64,000 nt of DNA. Source: Nitrospirota bacterium. Its GTDB lineage: Bacteria > Nitrospirota > Nitrospiria > Nitrospirales > Nitrospiraceae. Below are positions 10,768-19,829 of this stretch, piece by piece (the stretch's first letter is position 1; each line of letters opens with the position of its first letter). A program made the translations under genes and the position numbers. The stretch is taken from assembly GCA_040755395.1 (NCBI GenBank), contig JBFMAX010000001.1, positions 496,001-560,000 on the forward strand, given 5' to 3'. A model generated the notes under the pieces. It was not told where the DNA came from, did no database searches, and was given only the letters and a program-made list of their open reading frames with translations.

Positions 10768-12375
10768 TCAACGCCGGCGGCCGGGCGGCCGCTTCAACGC
10801 TTCGCCCCAGCGCGCCAGGAACGCAGTGACGAAGTCGTGTTCATTCGCCGCCTCGACGGCCAGCGGGGCCAGCGCCAGCGCCACTGTGAGGGCGAGGTGA
10901 TAACCCTCCGAGCGGGAGGCTTCGGCGCGCCGGTAGGCGGGATGAGCGTCGTTGACGACGACCGTGGACTCGACCAGACGGCCCAGCTCCGGATCATCGG
11001 GCGCGGACTCAAACCGGATGGTCAGTCCGTAGCGCCCGGGGCGCGGCTTGCCGCGCGCGCCGGGGAGGACCGTGTCGGTCGCGGGCGGTTCTATCTCACC
11101 TTCAGGCTGGGCCTGCGGTTGAGTCGACTCTTCCGCTGGTCCTGGCTCTTCCGCCGGTTCCTTGAGGTCCCGGCTTTCCGGCTGCTCCGCTTGCTGATCA
11201 CCGATCGTTTGCTCTGCCGATGGAGTGACCGTCGCGGCAAGCGGCCCTGGACCGTCCTGAGCCTCCCCTCCACGGCCAATCGGCAGCCGCTTTTGCCCGC
11301 CGGCCCGCCGCTCGACGAGGGAGGCCAGCAGCGGAAAATCTTCCGCCAGATCCACCAGCACCTGCTCGAGATCGCGTTCGACCGGCCGCACTTTCCGGCG
11401 GCGCACCTCTTCCGTGGGCTCGCGCCCGTCCCCCCACGCGGAGAGCTGCGCCGACACCGCCTCCTGCAGGGCTTTCCGGTACGCGAGATAGATCGCGCCG
11501 CGGGAACCGACGCGGACGAAATCGCCTTTATTGAGCGTGAGACAGGCGGCTAGCGCCGGCGCTTCGACCACGCCGCCGATCCGGTCCGGCGCCGACGGGG
11601 TGAGGCCGAGCCATTCCCAGCCTCGTTTGATGACCTTGCCGAACGTGCAGATCGCGACGCCGCGGCGATCCTCGGGCAACGGCGTCGGCTCCCGGACCAG
11701 ATACCCGACCGCGGCTGGCTTGCGTTTGCGGGCCAGGCGCACCGCGATCGGCGCGGTGTCCGCCCCGCGCCAGGTCTCGGGCGGGAGCCGCCGGCCGTTC
11801 ACTTCGAAGACGACTCCCTTGGGATAGTGGGATATCAGGATGTCGGTGAATGTCGGATCGAGCAGCGACTGAAAGTGATGGCGGACGGTCGTCTCGACAT
11901 ACCCGTCATCGAGCAGGGGCGAGAGCGCGTTCTGGAGCTTGAGCCGGACGCCCGTCCCGCGTTCGACGACGAGGCCCGGAGGCGGGATCCATTTCCACGG
12001 CGCCCGATGCCGCGACGCCAACGCCCACCGCGTCGCCACATGGGTCTTGCCCCGGCGCGTTTCGGTCACGACTTCTTCGCAGACCAACAACCCGAGCTTG
12101 ATGCCGACGCCGGCGAAGCCGATCCCCTCGCCGCGCGTCTTGGTGCTCGCCGCGAGGTCGTGATATCGGACCAGATCCCGCCGCTGCATGCCGGACCCGT
12201 TATCCACCACGGTCAGCGTCGCTTGCGCGGGATCGGTCAGCAGGGCGATGCGCGTGGCGCCGGAATCCAGAGAGTTGGCCACAATCTCGGTCAAGATGGT
12301 TTCCTCGATCGCGCCGGGATAGGCGTCGCGCAAGTCTTCCAGGAGGTGCAGCAGATCAACGCGGGTTTCGCCCAT
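10768..12375 (-). CDS. GHKL-superfamily ATP-binding protein
   Basis: 535 residues with an N-terminal histidine-kinase/Hsp90/MutL-type ATP-binding fold: N-box [16 protein letters not shown] (about 25-40), G1 box VVDNGSGM (about 55-62) and G2-like [14 protein letters not shown] (about 82-95). A Pro/Glu/Gln-rich, probably disordered linker (about 370-450) precedes a C-terminal domain of about 90 residues that I do not recognise. There is no phospho-acceptor His region, so it is not a canonical sensor kinase. Similar stand-alone GHKL proteins resemble MutL or topoisomerase VI B ATPase modules. It lies 48 bp upstream of uvrA on the same strand, which makes a DNA-related role attractive but unproven. 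Confidence 0.8.
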   Translation of the reverse strand: MGETRVDLLHLLEDLRDAYPGAIEETILTEIVANSLDSGATRIALLTDPAQATLTVVDNGSGMQRRDLVRYHDLAASTKTRGEGIGFAGVGIKLGLLVCEEVVTETRRGKTHVATRWALASRHRAPWKWIPPPGLVVERGTGVRLKLQNALSPLLDDGYVETTVRHHFQSLLDPTFTDILISHYPKGVVFEVNGRRLPPETWRGADTAPIAVRLARKRKPAAVGYLVREPTPLPEDRRGVAICTFGKVIKRGWEWLGLTPSAPDRIGGVVEAPALAACLTLNKGDFVRVGSRGAIYLAYRKALQEAVSAQLSAWGDGREPTEEVRRRKVRPVERDLEQVLVDLAEDFPLLASLVERRAGGQKRLPIGRGGEAQDGPGPLAATVTPSAEQTIGDQQAEQPESRDLKEPAEEPGPAEESTQPQAQPEGEIEPPATDTVLPGARGKPRPGRYGLTIRFESAPDDPELGRLVESTVVVNDAHPAYRRAEASRSEGYHLALTVALALAPLAVEAANEHDFVTAFLARWGEALKRPPGRRR

Positions 12376-12396
12376 AAAGCCCGCCCCTTACGGCTC

Positions 12397-12762
12397 CTAT
12401 TTTCCCCCTAACCCCACCTGAATCAGGAAATCCGCCAAACGCTGATAGCTGCTACGGGATCTGCAGACACCGGCCGCGTCAAGGCTTTTTGTTCCTTCCC
12501 CACCAGCCTTGCTCCGAAGCGGAGACTCGGGGTGCACGTTCAGGATGCGCTCAAAAACCGAGACAAAGGCCACAATGGCCCAATCATCCAGATCTGCCTT
12601 GGCCAACGTGAGTCGACGTTTCGCCCCTTCCGGCGGTAAGCCCAGGAAGGTAGTCCGGTGAAAGAATGCGCGCTTGGTGGACTTGCCAACAAGTTCGCTG
12701 GTGACTGTGAAGCAGTCGCGGAGCGTGAGATAGCTGTCCCGAACCGCGTCGAGTTCCGTCAC
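12397..12762 (-). CDS. hypothetical protein, coupled to the gene upstream
   Basis: 121 residues, unrecognised. The protein is mostly helical in look (TELDAVRDSYLTLRDCFTVT, LDDWAIVAFVSVFERILN), with a low-complexity loop around GGEGTKSLDAAGV and a final helix LADFLIQVGLGGK. Its start overlaps the stop of the upstream gene by 4 bp (ATGA), the usual sign of translational coupling, so the two products probably act together. The pair could be an accessory module such as an unrecognised toxin-antitoxin or defence pair, but nothing in the sequence proves this. Confidence 0.65.
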   Translation of the reverse strand: MTELDAVRDSYLTLRDCFTVTSELVGKSTKRAFFHRTTFLGLPPEGAKRRLTLAKADLDDWAIVAFVSVFERILNVHPESPLRSKAGGEGTKSLDAAGVCRSRSSYQRLADFLIQVGLGGK

Positions 12763-13199
12763 ACAAGAGCGCGCTTGAGGAGATCGGTGAAGAGGTCTTC
12801 AGTAAGTTCGGGGAACTCAGCAGGCTGCCTACCCATGCCGTAAACCCACTTCTCCTGATCCGCAAAGTACAGGAACATGTAGGTGCCGTTGACAGATTCC
12901 ATATCCACTCGGCCGTCCGCGCCGATGATGGTGCTACCGATCGGTCTGAGTTTCACGGTCTTGCCGGCAGCCGTCAGTCTGAGGCATGGGGCTGTGTACG
13001 CGCCAAGAGCTTCCTCAGTAATCTTGATTTTGTCCTCGTGGACCTTGACCAACTTCTCGCGCTGCGCCTCCGCAAGCCACGAACGGACCTGCTCGAAGAA
13101 GGCGTCAACCGCATCAAGATATTTCTTGCGCCGTCGAGCCTGGCGTTCCGGTGACCTGGCCTTTTGTTTCTCTCGAAGGAAATCCGTCAGCGTACCCAC
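12759..13199 (-). CDS. hypothetical protein, first gene of a coupled pair
   Basis: 146 residues, unrecognised. The N-terminal 60 residues are highly charged and helical, rich in Lys/Arg (FLREKQKARSPERQARRRKK), followed by a more compact part with alternating strands (TVKLRPIGSTIIGADGRVDM, YMFLYFADQEKWVYGM). The basic N-terminus could bind nucleic acid. Its 3' end overlaps the next gene by 4 bp. Upstream (13200-13387) is the gap shared with the divergent menG gene. Confidence 0.65.
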   Translation of the reverse strand: MGTLTDFLREKQKARSPERQARRRKKYLDAVDAFFEQVRSWLAEAQREKLVKVHEDKIKITEEALGAYTAPCLRLTAAGKTVKLRPIGSTIIGADGRVDMESVNGTYMFLYFADQEKWVYGMGRQPAEFPELTEDLFTDLLKRALV

Positions 13200-13349
13200 G
13201 CGAACACCTCGTGCCGCGTCATCAAAAGAGGCGGAAATGTCGTCAATGTATATCAGGATTGCACGGGTTAGCCAAGGGGCGGTGTCTACGCACTCAAGCG
13301 TCTACGCCGACACAGCGGTCCGGGGAAACTAACCCTAATCGGGCTCGCC

Positions 13350-13378
13350 TTGACAACGCCCGGAGGCGGGTGTTACGA
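13350..13378 (+). promoter_or_regulatory. sigma-70-type promoter directly in front of menG
   Basis: TTGACA (13350-13355), a 17-bp spacer and TTACGA (13373-13378). The -10 box ends 9 bp before the ATG at 13388, so the message would be almost leaderless, as proposed for uvrA. Confidence 0.45.
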
Positions 13379-13387
13379 GCAAGGCCC

Positions 13388-14170
13388 ATGCTGCAGCTCG
13401 ATGAACGGCCCGTGCGCGCGGAGGCGCCGAGCGAATCCTCGGCGACGACCGTGTCTTCCTGGTCCGGCAAGGCCCGCGAGGATGCGGTGCAGCGGATGTT
13501 CACCGCGATCGCGCGGTTCTACGACCTCAACAATTCCCTGTTGAGTTTCGGCCTCCATCACCGGTGGAAGCACATCGCCGCCTCGTACGTGCCGGCCGTC
13601 GAGAACGGTCGCGCGGTCGACATCGGCGCCGGCACCGCCGACTTGGCGCTGTTGATCGAACGCCGCGTGGGACCGAAGGGCTACGTCGTGGCCACGGACC
13701 TGAACGACGCCATGCTTCGGGAAGGCGCGCGGAAGGTCGCCCGCCGGGGCTTGAGCCGTCGCATCCCCTGCCTGCGCGCGAACGCGGAGGACTTGGGCTT
13801 CAAGGACGAGAGCGTCGACGCCGTCACGGCCGGTTTCTGCGTGAGGAACGTCGGCAACCTGCCGCGGGCGCTCGGCGAGATCCATCGCGTGCTCAAGCCG
13901 GGCGGCCGGTTCGTGTGTTTGGAATTTTCCCAGCCGGTGCGGCCGTGGCTGCTGCGGCTCTATGATTGGTATTCGTTCCGGCTCCTGCCGCGCATCGGGA
14001 CGCTGGTCGCGCACGACAAGACCGGGGTGTATCACTATTTGCCGGCGTCGATTCGGACCTTTCCGGATCAGGAACGGTTCAGCGCGCTGCTGCGGGAAGC
14101 TGGCTTCCGGCAGGTGGAGTACCGCAACCTCAGCGGCGGTATCGTGGCGATCCACGTCGCGGTCAAATAG
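13388..14170 (+). CDS. menG: UbiE/MenG-type quinone C-methyltransferase
   Basis: 260 residues, a class I SAM-dependent methyltransferase of the UbiE/MenG (COQ5) family. It should carry out the last C-methylation of menaquinone (or ubiquinone) synthesis. Seen: VQRMFTAIARFYDLNNSLLSFGLHHRWK (shown in part) at about 36-63, the SAM-binding VDIGAGTADLALLI (about 78-91), a DLNDAMLREG acidic turn, and the family signature GFCVRNVGNLPRALGEIHRV (about 158-177), ending with a YRNLSGGIVAIHVAVK tail typical of the family. ATG 13388 was chosen by family length. It heads the gene run with the two radical SAM proteins and the PCP_red protein, but 73 bp of repeat separate it from the next gene. Confidence 0.9.
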   Translation: MLQLDERPVRAEAPSESSATTVSSWSGKAREDAVQRMFTAIARFYDLNNSLLSFGLHHRWKHIAASYVPAVENGRAVDIGAGTADLALLIERRVGPKGYVVATDLNDAMLREGARKVARRGLSRRIPCLRANAEDLGFKDESVDAVTAGFCVRNVGNLPRALGEIHRVLKPGGRFVCLEFSQPVRPWLLRLYDWYSFRLLPRIGTLVAHDKTGVYHYLPASIRTFPDQERFSALLREAGFRQVEYRNLSGGIVAIHVAVK

Positions 14171-14243
14171 CTAACAGCCGGCAGCGAATAGCTGAGAGCT
14201 TCAACCAAAGGCGCTGTTCGCCACTCGCCATTAGCTACCAGCT
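14171..14243. repeat. dispersed repeat, family B, between menG and the radical SAM gene
   Basis: It contains CGGCAGCGAATAGCTGAGAG and CGCCATTAGCTACCAGCT, the same building blocks as the copies at 5491, 47768 and 59799. It fills the whole intergenic gap. Confidence 0.75.
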
Positions 14244-15875
14244 ATGGGTATGAACTCCATCCTTTATATCTTTTTGCCCTGCAAGAAGGTCTATCCCATC
14301 GGGGTGACCTACCTGGCGGATTTTATCCATCGGCGGAAGCCGGAGGTGCGGCAGCGCATCCTGGACCTGTCGCTGTATCCGGAGAAAGAGCGGTCGCGCA
14401 TGCTGCGCGACGCGGCGTCGGCGTTTCGGCCGGACCTCGTCTGCTTTTCCTGGCGCGACATTCAGATTTTCTCTCCCCACGAAGGCGACGCCTCGCTGGA
14501 ACATGCCTTCAATTTTTATTTCGCGAGCAATCCGTTCAAGCGGATCGTGGCGTCGGTCGCGGGGCTGAAGCAGCTCTACCGGTATTACAGCCACATCCGC
14601 GCGAACCTGTCCTATCCCTGGCTGATCCGGCGGGAATTCCCGACAGCGCAGATCATGATCGGCGGCGGCGCCTTCACCGCGTTCGCCGATCAACTTATCG
14701 AAAAGCTGCCGGAAGGAACCATCGGCATTCTCGGCGAAGGCGAAGACGCGATTCTCAAGGTGGTCGAAGGGCAGCCGCTCGACGGCGAGCGCTATATCAT
14801 CCGCGACGGCAAGCAGATCCTGAAGGGCGAGCAGCGCGCCCCGGCTCTGTTGGATGCGCTGACGGTCGATCTCCCCTACCTGACCTCGATCTTCCCCCAG
14901 TACGCCGAATACCTCGGCGAGGCGATCGGCGTGCAGACCAAGCGGGGCTGCCCCTACGACTGCGCCTTTTGCCTCTATCCCTATATCGAGGGCAAGCGGG
15001 TCCGCTATCGACCGCCGGAGATGGTCGTCCGGGATCTCTCCCAGCACTATCACCAGTGGGGCGCGCGCCGGTTCTGGTTCACGGACGCCCAGTTCATCAC
15101 GGGCAAAGAAGCCTACCCCCAGTGCACGGAGATCCTGGAGCGGATCATCAAGGAGCAATTGGAGATCGAATGGTCCGGCTACATCCGAACGTCGCTGATC
15201 ACCCCGGACCTCGCCAAGCTCATGGTCCGTTCGGGGGTCGGGGACCTGGAAGTCGCCATCACCTCCGGGTCCCAGGAGGTCCTCAACAATCTCCACATGG
15301 GCTTCAAGCTGGAACGCCTCTATGACGGCTGCCGGTACCTGGCCGAAGCCGGGTTCAAGGGCAAGGTCATCCTGAATTACTCGCTGAATTCTCCGAAAGA
15401 AACCGAGAAAACTCTGCTCCAGAGCGTCGAGTCATACAAGGTGGTGGCCTCGATCCTGGGCGAAGACCGGGTCTTCCCGCTGATGTTCTTCCTGGGAATC
15501 CAACCGAACACCGACCTGGAGCACCGGCTCTTGGAGGAGGGCTATTTGTCCGCCGGCTACAATCCCCTCATGCTCACCCCGACCAGTATCCGGAAGCTGC
15601 TGTATAACCCGGCGCCGCTCAACAAGATCATCGCCAAGGCCTGCCTGGCCGCGTGGGAAAGAAAACATGGGAGTCGCGACCCTCGAGCGTGGACCGGCTC
15701 CCTCTCCCAGACCCGGTCCCAGGCCAAGTATGCCGACGACAATCTGATCCGCGGCATCGAAGGCAACTCCGGCCGCGACGCGCTCCTGACCCTGGAAGAA
15801 ATCCTCCGCTCCCGCCAATCATCTCGCTCTTCGACGCCTTCCCCTGAAAAAACGACAGCGACCTTGGCCGGTTAA
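14244..15875 (+). CDS. B12-binding-type radical SAM protein
   Basis: 543 residues. The N-terminus (about 5-200) looks like the cobalamin-binding half of the BchE/HpnJ-like class (LPCKKVYPIGVTYLADFI, a GGGAFTAF turn, GILGEGEDAILKVVEG). No DxHxxG cobalamin motif was found, so binding of B12 is uncertain. The radical SAM core has the iron-sulfur motif RGCPYDCAFC (about 233-242) and the later conserved WFTDAQFITGK. The C-terminal 50 residues are low-complexity and Ser/Thr/Arg-rich. Such enzymes often methylate or cyclise lipids or tetrapyrroles. Downstream lie PCP_red-domain genes, which hints at a tetrapyrrole-linked role; the substrate is unknown. Confidence 0.85.
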   Translation: MGMNSILYIFLPCKKVYPIGVTYLADFIHRRKPEVRQRILDLSLYPEKERSRMLRDAASAFRPDLVCFSWRDIQIFSPHEGDASLEHAFNFYFASNPFKRIVASVAGLKQLYRYYSHIRANLSYPWLIRREFPTAQIMIGGGAFTAFADQLIEKLPEGTIGILGEGEDAILKVVEGQPLDGERYIIRDGKQILKGEQRAPALLDALTVDLPYLTSIFPQYAEYLGEAIGVQTKRGCPYDCAFCLYPYIEGKRVRYRPPEMVVRDLSQHYHQWGARRFWFTDAQFITGKEAYPQCTEILERIIKEQLEIEWSGYIRTSLITPDLAKLMVRSGVGDLEVAITSGSQEVLNNLHMGFKLERLYDGCRYLAEAGFKGKVILNYSLNSPKETEKTLLQSVESYKVVASILGEDRVFPLMFFLGIQPNTDLEHRLLEEGYLSAGYNPLMLTPTSIRKLLYNPAPLNKIIAKACLAAWERKHGSRDPRAWTGSLSQTRSQAKYADDNLIRGIEGNSGRDALLTLEEILRSRQSSRSSTPSPEKTTATLAG

Positions 15876-15910
15876 CTTGGTTAAATCCTCCCATCCTTCA
15901 ACACACTTCT

Positions 15911-16009
15911 GAGCGGGTGACACTGGGCTGGGGCCCGGGCACGCGCAGCGGGGCCCCACACCGGGCGGGGTGCGAGCATGCCCGGGCTGCCCGGTGGCAG
16001 GACCCGCTC
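15911..16009. ncRNA. candidate structured RNA with nested stems
   Basis: A 99-nt segment folds on paper into an ordered structure. P1 pairs GAGCGGGT (15911-15918) with ACCCGCTC (16002-16009). P2 pairs CACTGGGC (15921-15928) with GCCCGGTG (15989-15996). Inside P2 are two hairpins: TGGGGCCC/GGGCCCCA (15929-15936 with 15951-15958) and CCGGGC/GCCCGG (15961-15966 with 15980-15985). The result is a closed multi-branch junction. It is not followed by a T-run and does not match a riboswitch or tRNA that I know. It lies upstream of the promoter proposed for the next gene, so it could be a separate RNA or the 3' structure of the preceding transcript. Confidence 0.45.
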
Positions 16010-16026
16010 ATTCGCTCAAACCTCCC

Positions 16027-16056
16027 TTGCAATCCCCGCAATTCCGGTGCTATCAT
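16027..16056 (+). promoter_or_regulatory. sigma-70-type promoter of the Usp-PCP_red operon
   Basis: TTGCAA (16027-16032), an 18-bp spacer and TATCAT (16051-16056), about 90 bp upstream of the start at 16147. Confidence 0.5.
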
Positions 16057-16146
16057 GCCTGCTCATTTCGGCCCGGGACCATTTTTGTCTGGATTTTCTT
16101 GGGATTAGCTCCTGTCGGCCGATGGGTTCCTGAAGGAGGCGCCTCG

Positions 16147-18243
16147 ATGTACAAGACGATCTATATCCCGGTCGACAATTCGGACCATTCCAACATGGCT
16201 GTTGACCTCGGGATTCAGCTCGCCAAAACCTTCGGCTCCAAGATCGTGGGCAGCCACGTCTATGCGGCCAAGATGCATGACAAACGGTTCAAGCAGATGG
16301 AGGCCGGCCTTCCCGAGGAATACCACGACGAAAAGGAGCTGGACCGGCAGCGGCAGATCCACGACTCCCTGATCACCCGCGGGCTCCAGATCATCACCGA
16401 CTCCTACCTGGATTACGTGGACAAGAAATGCTCCGAAGCCAACCTGCCCCTGGAGCGGCGCTCACTGGAGGGACGGAACTGGAAGGTCTTGGCCGAAGAT
16501 ATCAATACCAACGGCTATGACCTGGTCGTCATGGGGGCGCTGGGGGTCGGAGCCGTCAAGGACAGCGTCATCGGGAGCAACACCGAACGGGTCGCCCGCC
16601 GCGTCCGTAATTCCGACATGCTCATCGTCAAGCAGACGCAGCCCATGACGGGCGGGAAGATCGTCGTGGCAGTGGACGGCAGTCCCTATTCCTTCGGCGG
16701 GCTCATGACCGGCATCGCCTTGGGCAAGGCGCTGAACAAACCGGTCGAAGCCATCTCGGCGTTCGATCCCTACTTCCACTACGCGGCCTTCCACAGCATC
16801 TCCGGGGTGCTGAACGAAGAAGCCGGCAAGGTCTTTCGCTTCAAGGAGCAGGAAAAGCTGCACGAGGAAATCATCGACAGCGGACTGGCCAAGATTTACC
16901 AGTCCCATCTGGATATCTCGCGCGAACTGGCCCAGGCCGAGCAGACCGACATCAAGACCACCCTGCTGGACGGCAAGGCTTTCGAAAAGATCATTCAATA
17001 CGTCCGCAAGGAGATTCCGTGGCTCCTCATCGTCGGCCGGATCGGCGTCCACAGCGACGACGACATGGACATCGGAAGCAACACCGAGAACCTCCTGCGC
17101 AGCTCCCCCTGCAACATTCTGATCTCCAACCGCAAGCATGTGCCGCCGATCGACACCCAGGCCGAGTACACCATCGCCTGGACCGAGGAAGCCCTGCGTC
17201 GCATGGAGAAGATTCCGGTCTTCGCCCGCGGCGTGGCCAAAACGGCCATCCACCGCTATGCGATCGAGAAGGGTCACACCATTATCAGCAACACGGTCGT
17301 GGACGCCGCCGTCGGCCACATCCTGCCGAAGGGCGCCATGGAAGCGATGAAGGCGCTCGGGGCGGGGCTCGATGCGTCCGGGATCGATCGCAACAAAATG
17401 CAGGCGGACGACGAAGTGGCGAAGGACCTCATGGGCTCCACCCTGAGCGGGATGATGACCGAGATCGTGCAGGAGAAGCCGAAAGTCAGCGCGGGCACGC
17501 AGGCGTATCTGGACCGGATGAGCCAGAACTATTTCGTCTGCGACGGCTGCGGCTACATCGGCAAGGGTGACACGCCGGTCAAGTGCCCGGTCTGCGGCGC
17601 GACGGGGGATCGGTTCAAGCAGGTGGACAAGAGCATTTTCGAGGCGGCGGCCAGAGCCGAGGGCGGGCTGGAAACCGATGTGGCTTACGACGACGTGCCG
17701 ATGCAATGGACCAAAGACGCGAAGGAAGCCATCCGGGCGGTACCGGCCGGGTTCCAACGTCGCCGGGCGAAGGCGAAGATCGAGAAGAGCGCGAGAAAGC
17801 TCGGCATGACCACGATCACGCTGGAGTTCGCCGCCCCCATGATCAAGGAAGCCGCGGCGGAGGACTATACCCCCATCTTCGCCAACAAAGGCACCGGCAC
17901 GGCGCCGGCCGCGGAAGCCAAACTGGCGGCGGCGGAAACCCGGGAGCCCGGCCCGGCCAAGAGCGACAACGGCAATGGAAACGGCCGGACGGAGCCGGCC
18001 TCGCCGTACACCTGGACGCCCGAGGCTCAGGCCAGGCTGGAGCGGGCGCCCGAAGGCTTCATGCGCGACTGCACCCGCGCGCTGATCCAAAAACACGCCG
18101 ATAAGATCGGGACGACCGTGATCACGCTTGAAGTCGCCAACGAGGGAATCGAACAGGCCAAGGGCGTCATGCAAGAAGCGATGAAGACCGGCAACCTGAA
18201 AGACATCATCGCCAACCTCACAGGCAAAACTACCTCAAGCTGA
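16147..18243 (+). CDS. tandem universal-stress protein with rubredoxin-like knuckle and three PCP_red domains
   Basis: 698 residues. Two Usp domains (about 1-155 and 160-330) each end in the nucleotide-binding type G-S-N-T-E motif (SVIGSNTERVARRV and MDIGSNTENLLRSSPCNILI). A first PCP_red-like domain follows (about 338-385: AWTEEALRRMEKIPVFARGV). Next is a rubredoxin-like zinc or iron knuckle with C-D-G-C (about 464) and C-P-V-C (about 479). A second PCP_red domain (about 518-570: QWTKDAKEAIRAVPAGFQRR) and a third (about 620-670: TWTPEAQARLERAPEGFM) complete the protein. PCP_red is otherwise known from the C-terminus of the BchB/ChlB protochlorophyllide reductase subunit. ATG 16147 follows GAAGGAGG. 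This domain mix suggests a stress or redox sensor bound to a tetrapyrrole or metal cofactor; the function is unknown. Confidence 0.9.
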   Translation: MYKTIYIPVDNSDHSNMAVDLGIQLAKTFGSKIVGSHVYAAKMHDKRFKQMEAGLPEEYHDEKELDRQRQIHDSLITRGLQIITDSYLDYVDKKCSEANLPLERRSLEGRNWKVLAEDINTNGYDLVVMGALGVGAVKDSVIGSNTERVARRVRNSDMLIVKQTQPMTGGKIVVAVDGSPYSFGGLMTGIALGKALNKPVEAISAFDPYFHYAAFHSISGVLNEEAGKVFRFKEQEKLHEEIIDSGLAKIYQSHLDISRELAQAEQTDIKTTLLDGKAFEKIIQYVRKEIPWLLIVGRIGVHSDDDMDIGSNTENLLRSSPCNILISNRKHVPPIDTQAEYTIAWTEEALRRMEKIPVFARGVAKTAIHRYAIEKGHTIISNTVVDAAVGHILPKGAMEAMKALGAGLDASGIDRNKMQADDEVAKDLMGSTLSGMMTEIVQEKPKVSAGTQAYLDRMSQNYFVCDGCGYIGKGDTPVKCPVCGATGDRFKQVDKSIFEAAARAEGGLETDVAYDDVPMQWTKDAKEAIRAVPAGFQRRRAKAKIEKSARKLGMTTITLEFAAPMIKEAAAEDYTPIFANKGTGTAPAAEAKLAAAETREPGPAKSDNGNGNGRTEPASPYTWTPEAQARLERAPEGFMRDCTRALIQKHADKIGTTVITLEVANEGIEQAKGVMQEAMKTGNLKDIIANLTGKTTSS

Positions 18244-18342
18244 AATGAGAAATGTGGAATTGTCCGAAGAAACGTTTCAAATTTTCCATTTCGCATTCCT
18301 AATTTCTAATTGCTAATTCCTAATTCCACATTGTCCCTAACC
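18244..18342. repeat. dispersed repeat, family C (AATGTGGAAT / ATTCCACATT)
   Basis: AT-rich inverted repeat: GAAATGAGAAATGTGGAATT on the left and CTAATTCCTAATTCCACATT on the right. It fills the gap between two genes of the PCP_red cluster. Other copies lie at 19733, 48838, 49374, 50041, 50132, 50608 and 56686. Confidence 0.8.
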
Positions 18343-18343
18343 C

Positions 18344-19732
18344 ATGGGTAAGTCGCTGCCGATCATCAATGTCCCGCAACAGCTCGCGGGGATGCTTGGC
18401 TCGCTCGGAGAGCAGATCTCGCGGTTCGTGCCCGCTCAGGGTACATCCGACGTCCCCCGCGACGGCCGGACCGTGGACGACTTCAAGCCCTACCTCGTCG
18501 CGCTCAATCTCACCAAGCGCTGCAACCTCAAATGCGCGCACTGTTATCTCGACGCCACCACCAAAGCCGGCGGCGGCTCCGATGAGCTGACCACCGAGGA
18601 ATGTTTCCGGCTCATCGACCAGATCGCCGAGGTCAACAACGGCTGCCTGCTGGTCATCACGGGAGGGGAACCGCTCACCCGTCCCGACATCCTGGACATC
18701 GCCCGGCACGCGGTGAAGCTCGGCTTCATGGTCGTCTTCGGCACCAATGGGATGCTGATCAACGACCGGATGGCCAAAGAGCTGGTCGAGATCGGCGTCA
18801 TGGGCGTGGGGATCAGCATCGATTCGCTCGATCCGCTGAAACACGACAAATTCCGCGGCCTGCCCGGCGCGTGGAAAGGCGCGGTGGCGGGGATCGAAGC
18901 TTGCAAGCGGAACGGGCTCCAGTTTCAGATCCATTTCAGCACCCAGCCCATGAATTACAAAGAACTGCCGGACGTGATCGAATGGGCGCACACCCTCGGC
19001 GCCAGGGTGTTGAACGTCTTCTTCATGGTGTGCACCGGCCGCGGCGAAGAACTGACGGACATCACCCCGGCCCAGTACGAGGAAGTGCTGGGGTATCTCG
19101 TCGAATGCCAGGACAGGTACAAGGACATGCTCGTGCGGGCCCGCTGCGCGCCGCATTTCAAGCGGCTGGCGTACGAGAAGGACCCCAACTCCCCCATCAC
19201 CAAGGCGACCGGCTATATGGGCGGCGGATGCCTGGCCGGCACCAACTACGCCCGCGTGACGCCGAACGGCGAGCTGACGCCTTGCCCCTACATGCCGCTC
19301 TCGGCTGGCAACGTCCGCGAGAAGAGCTTCGTCGAGCTGTGGGAGAAGTCGGACATTTTCGATTCGTTCCGGTACCCGCACCTCAAAGGCAAATGCGGCG
19401 ACTGCGAATACAGCGAGATTTGCGGCGGCTGCCGCGCGCGGCCCTACGTGGACCACGGCGACTGGCTCGACGAAGACCAGTGGTGCCTCTATACGCCGAA
19501 GGGGGGCGCGAAGGTGCGCGTCGCCTTCAACACGCCGGAGGAGACGGCCGTCGAATGGGACGAAGCGGCGCAGACCAGGCTCAACCGCATTCCCTACTTC
19601 CTCCGCGCCATGGTGAAAAAGGGCGTCGAGCGCCACGCCCGGGAACAGGGCATCCCGGTCGTCACCGTCGAGCTGATGGAAGAGCTGCGCAAGAAACGGT
19701 TCGGGAACGACGCGCCCGTCTTCAAAATCTAA
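18344..19732 (+). CDS. radical SAM/SPASM protein (AhbC/AhbD/NirJ-like) with C-terminal PCP_red domain
   Basis: 462 residues. The radical SAM cluster motif is CNLKCAHC (about 60-67), followed by ITGGEPLTRPDILDI and GISIDSLDPLKHDKF. A SPASM region (about 295-385) has many cysteines, ending in CGDCEYSEICGGCRARPYV, very close to the heme-synthesis enzymes AhbC, AhbD and NirJ. The last 60 residues are a PCP_red domain (about 402-450: WDEAAQTRLNRIPYFLRAMV). The AhbC/AhbD/NirJ group modifies tetrapyrrole side chains. The PCP_red tail links it to the upstream Usp-PCP_red gene, 100 bp away, and to a CopD-like membrane protein downstream. A tetrapyrrole-modifying role is likely; the exact reaction is not known. 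Confidence 0.9.
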   Translation: MGKSLPIINVPQQLAGMLGSLGEQISRFVPAQGTSDVPRDGRTVDDFKPYLVALNLTKRCNLKCAHCYLDATTKAGGGSDELTTEECFRLIDQIAEVNNGCLLVITGGEPLTRPDILDIARHAVKLGFMVVFGTNGMLINDRMAKELVEIGVMGVGISIDSLDPLKHDKFRGLPGAWKGAVAGIEACKRNGLQFQIHFSTQPMNYKELPDVIEWAHTLGARVLNVFFMVCTGRGEELTDITPAQYEEVLGYLVECQDRYKDMLVRARCAPHFKRLAYEKDPNSPITKATGYMGGGCLAGTNYARVTPNGELTPCPYMPLSAGNVREKSFVELWEKSDIFDSFRYPHLKGKCGDCEYSEICGGCRARPYVDHGDWLDEDQWCLYTPKGGAKVRVAFNTPEETAVEWDEAAQTRLNRIPYFLRAMVKKGVERHAREQGIPVVTVELMEELRKKRFGNDAPVFKI

Positions 19733-19827
19733 ATGTGGAATGAGGAATTAGAAATGAGGAATAGCCGTCCGCGAGAATTTCGCGATCATTCCACATTCCT
19801 AATTCCACATTCCTAATTCTTCCACCA
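19733..19827. repeat. dispersed repeat, family C, long hairpin form
   Basis: AATGTGGAATGAGGAATTAG on the left and ATTCCACATTCCTAATTCC on the right can pair over most of the gap. A second small hairpin, CGCGAGAATTTCGCG, lies in the loop. It separates the radical SAM gene from the CopD-like gene. Confidence 0.8.
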
Positions 19828-19829
19828 GA

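Noticed and set aside
15911-16009. The nested stems as a tRNA, selenocysteine tRNA, 4.5S RNA or TPP riboswitch
   Set aside because: No T-loop GGTTCGA, no GGAAG/GCAGCC core of the signal recognition RNA and no CTGAGA element of the TPP class.
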